Positions 1 to 49,300 of a stretch of DNA of 64,000 nucleotides are shown piece by piece. This DNA comes from Larus michahellis (Eukaryota; Chordata; Aves; Charadriiformes; Laridae). The DNA is taken from positions 7,643,001 through 7,707,000 of the forward strand of contig NC_133903.1 in assembly GCF_964199755.1 (NCBI RefSeq), written 5' to 3'. Within the stretch, counting starts at the first letter, position 1, and each line of letters begins with the position of its first letter. Under the pieces are notes generated by a model. The model saw only the letters and a program-made list of their open reading frames with translations. It had not been told where the DNA came from and searched no databases. A program made the translations under genes and the position numbers.

Positions 1-35338
<35,338 letters not shown>

Positions 35339-37425
35339 GGGGCCTGCAGCAATGCAAGGTGCAACAATTTATTGCCAACAAAGTGCAATTTGCTCCTGTT
35401 GAGTTTGGTTGTAAATACGCTGCTGTCACCTGCTACCACCAAGCAGAACCACGGACCGAGGGGTCGGGGAAGTTTGGACACTGAAAAGGCACCAGAGGTG
35501 ATGGTGGATGGATGTGAGGGTGAGGCACAGGGACAAGAAGGTAAACACCGCGTTGGTCTTGACAACAGCTTTCTTGGCGTCCTCCATTTCTATGGTATGA
35601 CTGAGTCAAGGATTTCAGACACATCTGGGTAAAACCCCACTCTCCCTTGTTTCTAGAACATGTATAACTGGCACCAGCAGTCGCTGGAGACCTTCCCCAC
35701 ATCCCCATGGCCAGTGCCTGAGCACGGCTGTGCAAGGAGTCAGCCCTCGCAGGATACAGCTTGCCCCAGGCAATCACACTTGCCTCTGCCAGCCTCGGGG
35801 CTGGGGTTAGAGCCCAGCCACAGAGTCCTGGGGAGCCAGCGCAGGTCAGGGGGGGAAGGGAGCGTGGGGGGATGAGGGCTGCCACCAGTGCCTGCCCCAC
35901 CGGGGACCCTGAGCAGCAACGCTGCTGAGCTCCTCTCAAATCCCTCTCCGAGCCCTTCTGCCCTTGAGCTGCACCGTGGGGCTGGAGCTCCGCCTGAACA
36001 GACTGTAACAGCGGAGTGGAGATCGCTGGAGGTGGCCCAGAGGCTTTAATCCCCTGCCATTGCCGGCCAGTGGCAATGGAAAGCAATATGACCTTGCAGA
36101 ACCCTTCTGGCTCATCCATGTGGTCCCAAATACAGGTCCAGTCTGGTTCTACCCAGCTGCGCTGGAGAGTAAGGAAAGCCCAGAGTCATTCCTTGCCGTC
36201 AGCTTTGCTTAAAGGTGTGGCAGAGACTGACAGGTCTTAAAATCTTCCCAAGAGTTTAACATCAACTTCTTTGAACTTGCCAGGAGACATAAACCCCTGA
36301 GCATTTTGATGCCTCCTTGGAAAGTACAGGGTCCCTCGTAGCCTAAAAATGAGTGGGAGTCCTCTGCAGCCCCGAGTGCCGCCTCCGAGGCATGGCAGGA
36401 ACCTGCGAGAAATACATCCCCTGCCCTCCTTTATTCTCTCCCGAGGGCTGGAATCCCGAGAGTCCCTTTACTCTGTGATTTGACCAGTCGTTCACGCTGA
36501 ACATACCCAGGGAACTCTAGAAGCACGCACGTCCATCTTTCAACAATGTCTGGTTGTTATTTAGATGACTTAATTCCCTCTGAAACGTCCCCCGGGATGA
36601 AAGGGCTAGCAGCATCCCATGGTCAGTGCATGCCCCTCCGGGCGACACAGTGCCCCGAGAGCTTTACAGCAGCAAACCTACAGTGCGTTAATATTGTGAG
36701 GCATTCCTCTGTGCAAAATGCATCCGTTGCCTTTCAAACCCGACACGCTCCAACATCCTGCCCCGTGGAATCGCTCCAGCAAGCCGTAGTGTAGGTAACC
36801 TTCCTCCCGTCTGTTGCCAGAGCAAGAGCTCTTACTGCAGCCTCTGCTCAAGTACAGGATCACCAACTGGTGCATTATTCATGGGAGACCTTATGACCAT
36901 CAAATCTTTGGTTTTCAGTATTTTTTTAAACCCTGCTGTAGAAAGTGAAGTATATTTTCACAAGTGTTCTCAGTTTATACAGCTTTAAGTGCCAGGTAGT
37001 TTCTAGCGTTGTGTTCCCAGAGGTCCAGCCCCGTCTGTCTCTGCCTCTCCTCTGCCCTGACGGCGGTGACAGGGCGATGCTCACTCAGCTCCTCTTTCCA
37101 TTTTGGATGTTGCACAGTGCATTCAGTTGATTATTTTATTAAATTTTTTTTCTAAAAACATATTCAATATTTAAACCACTGGAGGTTCTTTTGAAACTGT
37201 CATTACAAATGTGAAAATGCTGTACATAGATTTTGCTACGTGTTGTAACTTTCCAAAATAGTTAGAACTCCGGTCCCTTTGGTATTTTTATGTGAATATT
37301 TTCAAAGAACCAGAACTTCTGACATGGTTATGTTATTTGATAATGGGACTATGTATATTCACAATTCAGTCTCTACCCAATGCCTATGTGCTATTCCTAA
37401 AATAAAGCTACTGCCTTCTGCCTCC
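35339..37425 (+). other. GRID2IP: GRID2IP 3' UTR
   Basis: About 2.1 kb without another gene between the TGA at 35336-35338 and a canonical AATAAA at 37401-37406. The last 300 bases become strongly AT-rich, as is usual near conserved distal 3' UTR ends. A TG-containing stretch follows the signal at about 37440. The exact cleavage site is an estimate. Confidence 0.7.
37401..37406 (+). terminator. GRID2IP: Polyadenylation signal AATAAA of GRID2IP
   Basis: Perfect AATAAA in an AT-rich context, 2.06 kb after the GRID2IP stop, with no stronger candidate between. Cleavage is expected 10-30 bases downstream. Confidence 0.65.
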
Positions 37426-40000
37426 TGACTGCATGGACCTCTGTGTTCCCTGAAAAATTGCTTCTTACAACAGCTGCAGGTGAATGTGTGAGGAATCCTG
37501 CATCTGGCACTTCTGTGACTGCACTTCTTAATATTGGCCCCTTACACCTACGGGAGGGAGATGCAAGGTCTGACTTTGCTGGGTTTGGGCTGGCACGGGG
37601 AAAATAACTGCACAATTGTGAAAAGACCTGCTTTCGTACCGGCATTCAGGCTAGTGTGATGAATATGAGCAGTAAATTCTTAAAATAGTATGGATTTTTT
37701 CTGCAACCTTCAGAAGAAAACATTTAGTGAGTGTATGAGCCAGTTAATTGTTTCCCTCTGAAAAGGAATTCTTGGCTGAGGTTGAGTTTATATCCCCGGA
37801 GCAATTTATCTCCCTTTACACTAACAGCAGATAGATAGGGAACGGCTTCGTATCAGATTTCCTGGTTGTAGTTTAGCTTGTTTACAGCAGCCTGCTCAAT
37901 CACTGGGTCCTCCCTGGAGGCCACGGCACCGGCAACTGTAAAACAGCTCTGAACAGAGTTAATGAAAATGTTACGGGGAGAAGTCCCTCGCTGCGCACGT
38001 GCACTTAAAGTGCTCAAACCCCTCCTGATGTTTCTTTAGCCCTCCTGGCCGATCGAGCCCGGCTCTTCTGCAGCCCCGGGGGCCTCGAGCTGCCCAGCGC
38101 GGCTGTCAGACCTCCCACCGCACCGCCCGGGCTGCAGTCCGTAAACTGCCACAGAAATGATGACCCGGAGCCTCCTTTGCAGCACAGTGCAGAACGACAT
38201 CCAGCATCATTCACCGCACACACTTGTTGTTTTGTCGTTTCTTGATAACTGCAAACATTAGGTAATTTTTCCCCAGGATCAGCGCACTGGCTGGATGCTC
38301 TCCTTTTAGCCTGGTACAGCCCAGCCCTAGCAGAATGCCTGCGTCAGCCTGGATCATGGGATCGTCTTCACAGGAAAGCCTGTCCTTGGAAAGGAAATAA
38401 TAACTCAGGCAGCAGCCCGGGGTCAGCGCAGGGAATGCAGCCGTGGCGTGGCTCCTGCTCCACAGGGTGCCACTTCCATCCTCTGACAGAGACAGGGAAA
38501 CGGTGGCCGTGACAATACCAGGTTACATTCCAAACTTTGGATTTATTTAAGGATTTTCACTCTTTCCTGCAAGAAATGGGGAAAAGCAAACATCAATGAG
38601 GAGCTTTAGTAAAGTCATGGTGAGGAGATCACAGCTCCTGGTGGTGGACTGGCTGGGATAAAATAGCACCAGGCTGGCATCTGGAAGCCAAACTGGAACC
38701 ACATTCTAAGTATCTTGATAATAGTTTGAAGGGCCACAATCCATCATTATTTTTCAGGTGCCATAAAAGACGCTGAAGAGACAAACAGAAGTCTCAGATT
38801 CAGTCTGGAAGGGCTCAAAGTCAAGAAAAAGTGTCAGAGAGTGGGAGGCAGCACAAAACGCCTGGGTGCTGAATTGGAAGCCCTTGAGATCTGCATTGTT
38901 CTAACACAATTTAGGAAAATATGGGTTTTCCAAATTCCATCGGACCAAATTAAAGCCTCTCCAATTGCAAGATTCAAAGACCTTTTGTTACGCCCATAAG
39001 GATTGTGAGCTGAGTGTGAAACAATGAGATAACATACAGATACTAGTTTTTTCCTACTTTGCTTTCTGGTTTCTTAGAGTAGAAAACTTGAAAGTGAAGG
39101 TGAGAGCTGAACTTCTGATTCTAGCAGCTGAGATTGTCAGAGAAGGGGTGAGTTTCACAAAAGCTTTGGTAAAAACAGTTCAGCTAGTTGCAACACTAAA
39201 TGATTAGTGAGAGAGAGAGAAAAGCAGCACCTGCAGCAAGAGATGCTGCTCACGCCCGGCCGGCGACGCGGGACCGGCGTTCCCTGGGGGCTGCCCTGCT
39301 TCGCCTGAGACTTTCACCCAGGTGTCGCAGAAGAGCTGGGGACTCCCCGGTAAAACGTGCCCTTAGGGGATCACACACGGCAAAATTCGGGTTGATAACT
39401 CGACCACCGGGACATGGGTAAGGCTTGTGTAAGGACAGTGCCCATGCTCCATCTGCCCTCCCAGCTAGCGGGTTGCTGGGATCCCCCCTGCCCAGGAAGA
39501 GACATGGGGCTTCTTGGTAGTGCTGCACCCCAGTTTCAGAGATGTATGAGCTGCCTCCTGCCACGGTCTCTCACTGTGCTGGAAGGTCCCTCTACAGCGT
39601 CATTCTCTGCGTGTTATTCGGCCGTAAGTATTTATCAGAGCTTTCAGACAGATGATGCTGAAACCAAAATCTCCAGCCTGGTCCCAGAAGGGAACCCGAT
39701 TCTGGGATTAACCTACAGACTCAGAAATGAGTTATGAACCCCAGCCCACGGGTGAACTCTGCTCTTTGTAAGGTTTAGGCATAAACTTCGAGACAGGACA
39801 AGCTGTCAGCTCCCCCCTGTGTCACAGGCTGTCAGTTTGAGGGAACATTGTCACGGATTTTTTTTATTGTTACTTGTCTCTTCTTTAGCTGCGCAGATTG
39901 CTTAAGAGAATGGCACTCTGTGGAGTTTGACCCATGAGCCCTGATAGTGAAAATAATACACTTCTCACCAGAGCCACGGGAGACCGAAAGAGTAACTTCG
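37426..40000. other. Intergenic stretch, no gene seen
   Basis: Between the GRID2IP 3' end and the candidate SLC5A11 promoter I see no exon with matching splice sites and no recognisable RNA gene or repeat. Composition is mixed and moderately AT-rich. Confidence 0.5.
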
Positions 40001-40010
40001 GGCCATTAGT

Positions 40011-40030
40011 TTAACTTTGACTATAAATAT
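40011..40030 (+). promoter_or_regulatory. Candidate SLC5A11 core promoter (TATA box with HNF4/HNF1-like site)
   Basis: TATAAATAT at 40022-40030 is immediately preceded by ttaactttgact. On the - strand this reads AGTCAAAGTTAA, close to the HNF4 consensus with an HNF1-like half site. About 140 bases downstream is a good donor, GCA then gtaagt (40169), so 40.05-40.168 kb could be an untranslated first exon that splices to the acceptor at 43157-43158. This is inference from motifs and position, as no transcript is available. Confidence 0.3.
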
Positions 40031-40169
40031 TCCTTCTCATTCCTTGTGACACCGTTAACAGCTCCGCTGGCAAATCCCGATTCTCTGGCAATATTTAAGC
40101 TGCCTGTCAGTTGGCAGAGGCTTGGTGGTGCCCGGCGCAGGGAACAGAATGAGACCCAGCTGAGCGCAG

Positions 40170-43158
40170 TAAGTTCCCTTTCAGCTTCTACCTCGAGTCG
40201 GGGAGCTCCGGTTGGTGCGTGGGTTCGGGGCTGCTGCTGGGCTGCCTTTCAGCCCCGGCAAGCGGTGGTGTCTTTAGGAGGTGGACAGACCTGGGAATGC
40301 TTTAAAAAAATCCTGTTGAGGAGGCATTTAGAGCGATAGAGTCCCAACGGGTTACTCAAGACCCACGTGGGCTGCGTCTCTCCCCGGACCATTGATAAAG
40401 GGCTGGCTTCAGCCGCTTCATTTCAATGCCATGGATGTTCCCTCCTCACAATCTCTGGCGAGGAAAGCGCTGCCGCCTGTGCCAGGCACCAAGGGAGACT
40501 GGGCTGTGAGCTGAATTCACAAAACGGGCAAAATTTCCACTGGGCTGCGGCAGAGTTAGGATCTGAAATCAGAGCAACCGAGCCTGCTGCATTTTTCTTA
40601 ATGCTCACCCTCATCCCCGGCTCCGGGAGCCGCAAGGGGGGCTTTAACCAGGCACCTGTATTCAGCTCCGGGGATCTCCCCCGGAGTGTATCCCGCGTTT
40701 CCTTTCCTTACTGGTGGGCACGGCAAATGCCTGCAGAGCTCTGCCCCACATCCGCACGTGTTTCGGAGGGAAAGACACAACACTCTTCTGCATGTGTGGC
40801 TGAATCCCGAGTGAGATTGAGCGTACGTAGCTTATAGCATTGGCTGTACCGCCGCTGCTGACCGCCCGCCGCGGGCCCTGGGATGGGAAGTGTCTCGGGA
40901 TGAAAAGAAACAGCAACATCAGAGCTGCGAAAGAGAAAGTAGGAGGTGTTGGAGCAGGGTTAGCAACTTCCCAAGGCTGACATACCAAACCCTGTTTTTC
41001 TTTTCCTAGTTAGAGGTTAAGCATGCCAGTAAAAACTCGGCAACAGCCAAGAAAAATTGCCTCTTAAAGAGGTAAGATAGCACTGATCTTTGGTGCCCTG
41101 TATCCTTGAAAGGCAGGAGCTCCCAAGGAATTCAGTGGGATCCAGGGGCTTTACAAGGCACAGAAAAGGCTCTGCCGAGGCGCTGCAAGTCCCTGGTCCT
41201 GTCCCAGTGCTGCCACCACTGCCACTAAGCCAGAACATGGCTCTGTACCATCTCTGGCTCTTGTGCTGGTGGCTGTTGATGTCTCAGTATACGACCTGCC
41301 AGCAGTTTCCTGGTATCTGCCACCGGGAAACTGCTTATTTATTGCTTAACCTTTTTGTAAATGCAGGACTGGCTGTAGCGGGGTCATGGGGCAGGGTTTG
41401 CCCTCCTGAGAAATCGCTGCATCTCTGTCACCACGGCACTTGCGACCCCATTCCCTATCTCTGCTCCTTCACACACCCGGGCGGCAGGTGCCCGGCGGTG
41501 CCAGGGGTGCAGGAGAGCAGCCAGGTGTGCTTCAGGCAAGTCTTCAGTCCGCAGGTGAGCTCAGGGCAGGTTCCAGCTCTGGCTCAACGCATCCACAAAG
41601 GGGTGAAGCCAGCGGAGGTTGTGAAACACGCGACGGAGGGACAGGGCGGCTGTTTCGGTCCGGGGCGTTCAGAGGAAGAACTTGTTCGACCACTTGCTGT
41701 CAGACCATCCGCGCCTGGAGCCCTGGGCTGGTGTAGGCCACCCTTCGCCCCACCTTCTTCAGCTTTTTGGCAGGGATGAGCTTATAAGTGTTGCCCCAGC
41801 CGCATAGGCAGGAGGACGAGGACCAGCAGACACCCGGCCCAGCCGTCCCGGCAACACCTGGGCTGGACCCGGAGCTGAGCCGGCTGCGAGGCGGCGCTGA
41901 GGCCGGGGAGCGCTGGTTCTGCTCCTCTTCAGAGGGACCGTCTCGGCTCAGCGGGGTAAGAGAAATAATCCTGGACCTGCTCCATGGCTGGAGGGTGGCA
42001 GTGCCTGGGGATGCCTGGTGACCGACAGCGGCCACCACCGAGCCAGGGAATCCCTGAGGTGGGCCTTGCCCTGCCTTGGCCGCACCAGGGCTGCCACTCG
42101 CCTACGGTCCTGCTCTCAAAGTGGGGCCGAGCCTGGGTGAGGGGAGGAGGAGGAAACGAGGAGGAACTGTGTTAATTCAGATACCCGGCTGACATCCCTG
42201 CATGGACGTTATCCTGCCCCTTCCTCCAAAGGGCAGCAGCCTGGCACCACAGGGCGCTCCGGAGGGCTCCAGAGAGCCCTCGCAGAGGTCCCTCACTGGT
42301 GCCACATCTCCTCATCAGGCATTTCTGGACAAGAAAATGAGGTTTTCTTGCTGCGGGAAGCACACGAGTATCTCACCTGCAGGAAATGCCTCTGCGGGCT
42401 GGTGTGCAGGACGGAGCCCCAGCTCTGGCACCGGCTCTTCTGCCGCTCGGTGTCGGTCCCACACCGCTGCTACCAGCAGTACCTGCCACTCATCCCCGCT
42501 GCCCTGGCTTGCTGCAGCATGGCAGAGGGTACATCCTTCCCTGTGCTCGGCGACACGCTGCCAGCCTCCATGCCCGATAAGGGAGTGGAGAGGGCAGTGC
42601 CTGCTCGCCGGGAAGGCAGCCTTTCTCAGGAGGAAACCCAAGCACTCTCTGCACCCGGGACCAAGCTCTCGCTGTGGCGAAGGAGGAAAAACACCACCAC
42701 TGCTGGAGCAGTTCATGTATCTTCACATCCCACCTGCTCGTCATGGGCATGTTTCTGGCAGCAGCTTCTCGCCAAGGCCACTCCCACAGTGCCGCTGCCC
42801 TGGGACCTGAAGGCTGTCATCACCGTCTGTGTCACATCACGGTCCTTTCCTCTGGCTATTTCATCTCTTTACACCTCTTCTCTAAGGCACCCATTTCTCT
42901 GACAGTTAAGAAAATTATCCACTGCAAAGGAAATCCAACCAACCCACATCTGGCCTGCCCGCTGCCAGCATCTTCACATCGCAGACAGGGACTCATGGAT
43001 GCAAATGCCAGAGACAAGAACCATCTCCTCGGCTCTGGCATGAGCAGCACTGCAGCCGGAGCCACGGAGCCGATAACCTCTGAATTACTCAAGAAACAGT
43101 CAACACCTTCATGGTGCTGCCACATCCTCTCCTAACCATGCAACCCATTTTTTGACAG
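40170..43158. other. Presumed 5'-UTR intron or intergenic DNA with unassigned ORFs
   Basis: The SLC5A11 start exon has an acceptor before it, so at least one untranslated exon lies upstream, perhaps near 40.1 kb. The interval contains a GC-rich block (41.2-42.9 kb) with several open frames and splice-like borders that I cannot assign to a gene (see findings). Confidence 0.4.
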
Positions 43159-43335
43159 ATACATGCATCAAGATACAGGAGCACTCAGCCTGCATAAGAA
43201 ACCATGGAGACCACCAGCAGCACTCCATCCTCGGTGACCCCCTCGTGGGATGTGTTTCCCCAGAAGATGCTGGGCCCCATAGACATTGCTGTTCTCGTGC
43301 TGTACTTTGTGTTTGTCCTCGCGGTTGGGCTGTGG
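43159..43335 (+). CDS. SLC5A11: SLC5A11 start exon
   Basis: An acceptor (tttttgacag) precedes 45 bases of 5' UTR and the ATG at 43204. It encodes residues 1-44: a short polar N-terminus with S-W-D-V-F-P-Q-K, then the first membrane helix [19 protein letters not shown]. The 5' acceptor shows that transcription begins in an upstream untranslated exon. Confidence 0.9.
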
Positions 43336-46300
43336 GTAAGCAGATACTGTTAAAAGCTTTTGTATGTGCCCATTATACTGAGAAATATGGCTGTTTGGGC
43401 CTCAAGTCATTTTACTTCCGCTCAAACCTGGCCACACTTCACTGGATTCAACTGAACAAGAGGAAAGATAGAGCTTACAGGTCCTTTTCCTCACTTCAGC
43501 CCAGGGAAGCGTCCTCACTGCTCCAGAGGAGAGCTGTTCAGCTCTAGTGTTCGCCAAGGTTTTGAGAACCCTTGTAAGGAAGAGGTCGTCTAAGTTCAAA
43601 GTATTGCTAATAATAATGTTTTGTTCATCCAGGAAGGAATTGCTGTCCTATAAATCACCTATGCTTGTCTGCAGTGGTCTCGACAGCAGATTCCATAAAT
43701 TAAAAATACTGTTTATATATAATTAGTGCAGAAGGACATCCTTCTGGCACGGCTTCTGTAATAGCAGAAGCACAATCTGGCTGTCATAAGGCAGAGATTA
43801 ATAGTTGCTCCCTTTAAATGGGGTGCATAACTCTCAAGGTGTTGTGTGAAACTATCTGAAATCTCTGAAGAACAGGAGTCAGTGAGTAATACGTGCAATG
43901 CCGAGCATTTCTCCTGGCTGTGCCTAATAACGAGGGAAGTCACCAGTTCTTGGCCAAAATTGCTTGTCTTCCTTGCGGATCTGGAATGATTTAGTTTGCT
44001 TATCACAGAAAACATTTAATCAGGATGCTGAGATGATAGAAAACTTTGCACGATGCTTAGAGCATTAGTGGTTCCCTCCCACTTCTGCTGCTCTCTTGTC
44101 CCCCAGGATTTCCCAGCAGCAACTGCAGGTCCTGCAAAGAAACCCTTCGCTTTCATCTGATCTGATGACAGTACAGAGTCTCCCGCTGGGGAAATCGCTT
44201 GCTATACTTTGAGCAGCAACTGAAATGACTGCTAAAACCTGTGCTCTGCTTTTCTCCTTTCCCAGTCCATGTGGAAGACGCAGCGCAGCACTGTAAAAGG
44301 CTACTTTCTAGCTGGGGGACAAATGGTTTGGTGGCCTGTAAGTATCTATTATCATTACACTGCTTGTGCCCCTAGGCTATAGCAAGACTGAGAAGCACTT
44401 CTGTCCAAGCAGAACTTATTTCTCCAAACACACACACACACACAAATTACTTCCATGTTTTGCAAAGACTCAATTACAATACTGGCTTTTTTTTTCCCAT
44501 ATTTGAGAGTGGGGAAGCGGAGCTGCTGCAGGGCACCTGCCACAGCCCTGCCCCGCTGCGAGAGCCAGCCCTCCGGCTTGCGAAGCCTGTCCAGCTCTGC
44601 ATACTTTTATCTGGAGATTTCCAGCATTAACTGGGTGGTCCCCATCACAGACACAGCTTTATGTTGAGCCAGTCTGCTCGGTGGGGTATTTCATTTGGGC
44701 TGGTCTGGTGAGTCAGTATGTAATAGCGTATACTAATATAAGAACCTGATGACCTGACTTTTCTACTTGTTACCTCTACCTTCTGCCCTGCTCCCTCACA
44801 AGAGACTGGACACTGTTTTGGAAGAAGGATGGTCCTAAACATGCCCACAAATGAGTGATAGGCAGCGAATGATGAAAGAAGGTGGACAGAGGTGCCAGAG
44901 TCACTGAACATGTAGGCAAAGAAGAAGGTGGCAGAGGGTGACAAGGATTTCATGTCCTCCATAGTCATGAGTGGGGGAACAGCATCACTGTGTTCTCATC
45001 TGGTCCTTGTGCCAGGGCCAGATCCGATTTCCTCTCTTTCTCCAGGTGGGCGCATCCCTGTTTGCCAGCAATGTTGGAAGTGGCCACTTCATCGGCCTGG
45101 CTGGATCAGGAGCTGCCTCGGGAATAGCCGCAACAGCCTATGAGTGGAACGTGAGTGTGGCATGGTGACTCTGTAGCTGTCTCCATGCTGGATGGGGCAA
45201 CTCCAACACCAACAAGTCACCACACAAGGGTATAGGTCTGGCAGATCCAAAGGCTCAGAATGCTGCTGCATGAGCTAGAACTCACCACCAGCTGCTGGGG
45301 GTTGGAGGCCCCTGAGGGATAACCCAGTCCCCGTGTCCCCACTGATCCACCCGATCGCAGCCTTGACCAGCATTGCTGACCTTCTTTCCATTTGTTTTGC
45401 AGGGGATGTTTTGTGTGTTGGTGCTGGCCTGGCTATTCCTTCCAATTTACATAGCAGCAGGAGTAAGTAGATGGGAAGTTGCGTCTATCAATGATTTGCT
45501 GGTATTTAAACCACCTGTTTGGTTCATGGGCTCAACCACCTCCTGCAGCACTTGTGCTTCTGCTGGCAGGGCAGGACGTGAGCCATGCTGCACCCAGCTG
45601 CCTGGGATAAAGGGGACAAGAGCTGCTGCCTGGGAACAGCACTGAGGGTTCAGGTGCGGGGGTCAGACTGCTCCGCTGCCCTTGGCAATGGAGTAGAGTT
45701 GCTCCGTCTCCCGAGGAGATGGATGAAGGCTCTCTTATCACAGTTTATAGTGAGCCTTATGTCAGATATTATAGCAAAGTCAGTGCTTGCTAAGCTGTTG
45801 TGCTAGCCTAAGTAGGCAGCTGAGAAACAAATATCAGTACAGTGTGAGCGGCAGGGCTGTTCTGGTCCTTTACCAGTGCAAGCCACCCACACCGGCTCCG
45901 CGGGTGAGCTCTCTGCAATTCACGGGAGCGACTGCATACCAGCTTCTCTGATGGTATGTATGTCTCTCGCCTAGGTAACTACCATGCCTGAGTACTTGCG
46001 AAAACGTTTTGGAGGCAAAAGAATTCAGATGTTCCTGGCGATTCTCTACTTGTTCATCTATATCTTCACCAAAATATCAGTAAGTAGAAAAAAACATGGG
46101 AACAGACTGAATCAAATTCACTTTGGAAACACGTGCTGATCAGCGAGGCTGAGAAATGCAACTACTGGCCCTTCCCTATACTAGCAGAAAAGGGTGTATT
46201 ATCAAAGTGTCTGAGGAACATAGACTATAGCTGTTTTGAGAACCTACACAAAAAGAATAACTTCTTTTTTTTTCCCATGAAGGATCTGAACACTTGCTAC

Positions 46301-49300
46301 AGTAGGGGAGGTAAAGCCAGGTGTCAATGTCCTGAGCGATAGCTCATTGAAAAGTTGAGTTGTGAGCGTGGATGCGTTTGTTGTTAGATTTTGTACATCT
46401 GGCAGCTTACCCAGTTTCTTCCCTTTGCATGTTTATTGCCTGCGCAAGCACCAAATGCTGTTATGTGCACGATGAATAAGAACGTAGGAGTTGGTATGTG
46501 TTTAGGTGAAAGAAGTTTAGTGATTTATTGCACCTGTTTGATGTCGTGCCTTGAATAAATAACTGAATCAACCCTTGCACAACACCTCACTAGCTGTTTA
46601 TTAACTGTGCAGCAGTGCATGAATCTGTGAAATCAGACAAGACCCTGCCAGTGTTTTTCCTGTACGTACGGGGCCAAAGTGGGACACGCTGTCTGACACA
46701 CACCTGCCTGTGTCCCCTCTGAAAGGGATGCGAGTCGCGGGGTTGAGGTGGCACTGAGGAGCTAGGCTCAGGTTCTCCGCTAGAAAAAACTAACCATTTG
46801 ATGCAAATCTCTGACGATACAATTCCTGAGAGAGAACGGATCATTCAGATGCTTTTATATCTGTCTGTCATTTGCCTATCCTAAAGCTCTCCTAAACTGC
46901 AGCATTTTTACGTAGCAGCAGAGCCAGTTGGTCTGGGCTGGGTCCCAGCCCCAAGGTCGCTCTTCCTTATTATCTCGCTGTCACCGTGTCAGCAGGGAGG
47001 AATTCACGTTGTGGCAAACCGGTGCTGGGGCTGGCGGCCGCTGAGGCACCCAGGGGGGTTTGCACGGTGGGTGCTCCAGTCCCACAGCCAGCACAGCTCC
47101 CCCCACCCCGCTCGCCGGTGCTCCGGGAAAGAGATAAGCTCACCCCACCCAAATGCCTTTTGCACGGAGCCCTGTGCATGCTCCCCCTCTCTCGGGACAG
47201 CTTCACCATCGCCCTCCCTGTCCCCCCATGGCCAGTAATAATAAACTGTCTAAATGCTGAATTGAACCTGGTCGTAATGGACAGGAGGCAGGAGCTGGGG
47301 CTGCAGAGGGATGCGCCACGTGGAGAAGATGCTGTGGGGAGCTAGAGGGTCACAAGCCAGACTGGTTCCTCTAAAGGAGACAGCTTGGTCAGCTAAATGT
47401 TCACACTCCCTGGTACTAATACCTTTGAGGGGCTCGGTAATATCCTTCCAACTGCGATAACTATCTTTTTCTCTAGGTCGATATGTACGCTGGGGCCCTC
47501 TTCATTCAGCAAGCCTTGCACTGGGACCTCTATATCGCTGTGGTAGGCTTGCTGGCAATCACAGCCGTCTACACTGTTGCGGGTACGTGGCTGAGTTCCA
47601 AATCACACTCCAGATCCTGCTTAGTGAGCTGAGCGTGTTCATGCAGTTCACTGTGCATCCTCGTGCATCTGGTTTTGCCATGAGTACGGATAATGGCGGG
47701 GGGGTGGGGGCGAAGAAACCGACAACCTGCCCGTCAAGAAAAAATTACCAGATAAGAGTAAATGAATACCCCTTATAAGGCCACACCAGATAGGGATGCA
47801 TGTCAGTTCCGCTTTAAGGAGAAGCTATGCTCCAGGCATTTGCACAATACATTTTTCCTCTGGGCTCTTTGGAGGGATGAGCGGATTTACATAACAATGA
47901 GCCGTGTAATGGGGAAAGCATTGTCAGCCTTGGGTGCCCTTTCGGGTTTTATGGGTGGCCAAATGGAAAAAAGCCATGCACGGAGTAAGCAGCAAATCCC
48001 AAACAAATAAAGGTTGCTCCTTTCCCAGTGCTCACCCCGAGTGATGTTGCTCATAAATATCCCCGCACCTTTTTTTTTTTTTCTCGTCTCCTCCTTATTC
48101 AGCTTGGGCTTTGTTTTGGAGCTTTTCCATGTATTTCCTGTAGAAGTACTTATACTGGACTTTGGCTTTTTAGTGACAAAATGGTGACTCATGATCCAAA
48201 ACACGAGAAATTTCAGCCAAAGTGTAATGCACAGGAACTGGCCGAGCTGCCCCCCAGCACAGCCAGCCTGCCAGGCACCGGGCTGGGCTTAACGCTGCTT
48301 CTCAAAAACTTCTGCAAAGTGTGAGATGCTACAACAGAATAAACCCAGTTTCCCACAGTTTGCTCTTTCTCTGCTCTCTTAGGTGGCCTGGCAGCTGTGA
48401 TATACACAGACGCTCTGCAAACTTTCATCATGCTGATCGGGGCTATGACTCTCATGGTCTTCAGTGAGTGTTTCCCTGGGGTTTTATTACTAAAACTATG
48501 ATAGAAGCTTTACCAAGTGCTACAAACAAGCTGAATCATCACAACCGATTACTCAATTGATGTTCTGGGAACTGCTTTCTATATACTCTCCTGGAGGAAC
48601 ACATACTCATACAAATAATCTTACAGTAGTTCTTTATGTGTTAAAAATGCATGAGTACTCCCTGAAAAATCTCTAAAGAAATACGTTCTGAAGCAGTATC
48701 ATAGGTGAACAAGCACCTTCTCTAGCCAGCAGTTTTAGTGTTATGCCATCCCCCAGCCCAATCTTCGAGTCAATAGCTTTTGATTTTTAAAGAATACTTG
48801 TGGAGGATCACCCACAGCAAACTACAGAGACTGCAAATCAGAGTACCGTCCCGGGAAGATGTGATAACCTTCTTCTCATGACCTATTTTAGGCTTTGTTG
48901 AAGTTGGCGGTCTTGAAGGTCTGCAGACAAAATACTTTGATGCCGTTCCCAGCACCCGCAAGGAAAACAGTAGCTGCGGTTTGCCAAGACAAGATGCTTT
49001 TCACATTTTCCGAGACCCTGTTAACTCTGACCTTCCCTGGCCAGGAGTTTTGGTAGGAATGACCATCCCCTCCCTGTGGTACTGGTGTACAGATCAGGTG
49101 GGTTACTGCGTATTGCTTTCTTGGGTTTCAAGAACATGCTATGGGTTGTTTGAATCTGATTACAAACCGAGGGTCTGCAAGGTAGCCTGGACCGGTTTAC
49201 TGTTTCTGATGGGAGTTTAGTAAAATCTGATGGTTTCAATCCTAAAGATGCAAAACTTGATATGCATAACTAAATTTTGGGAATCATTTCAATGTAAAAA

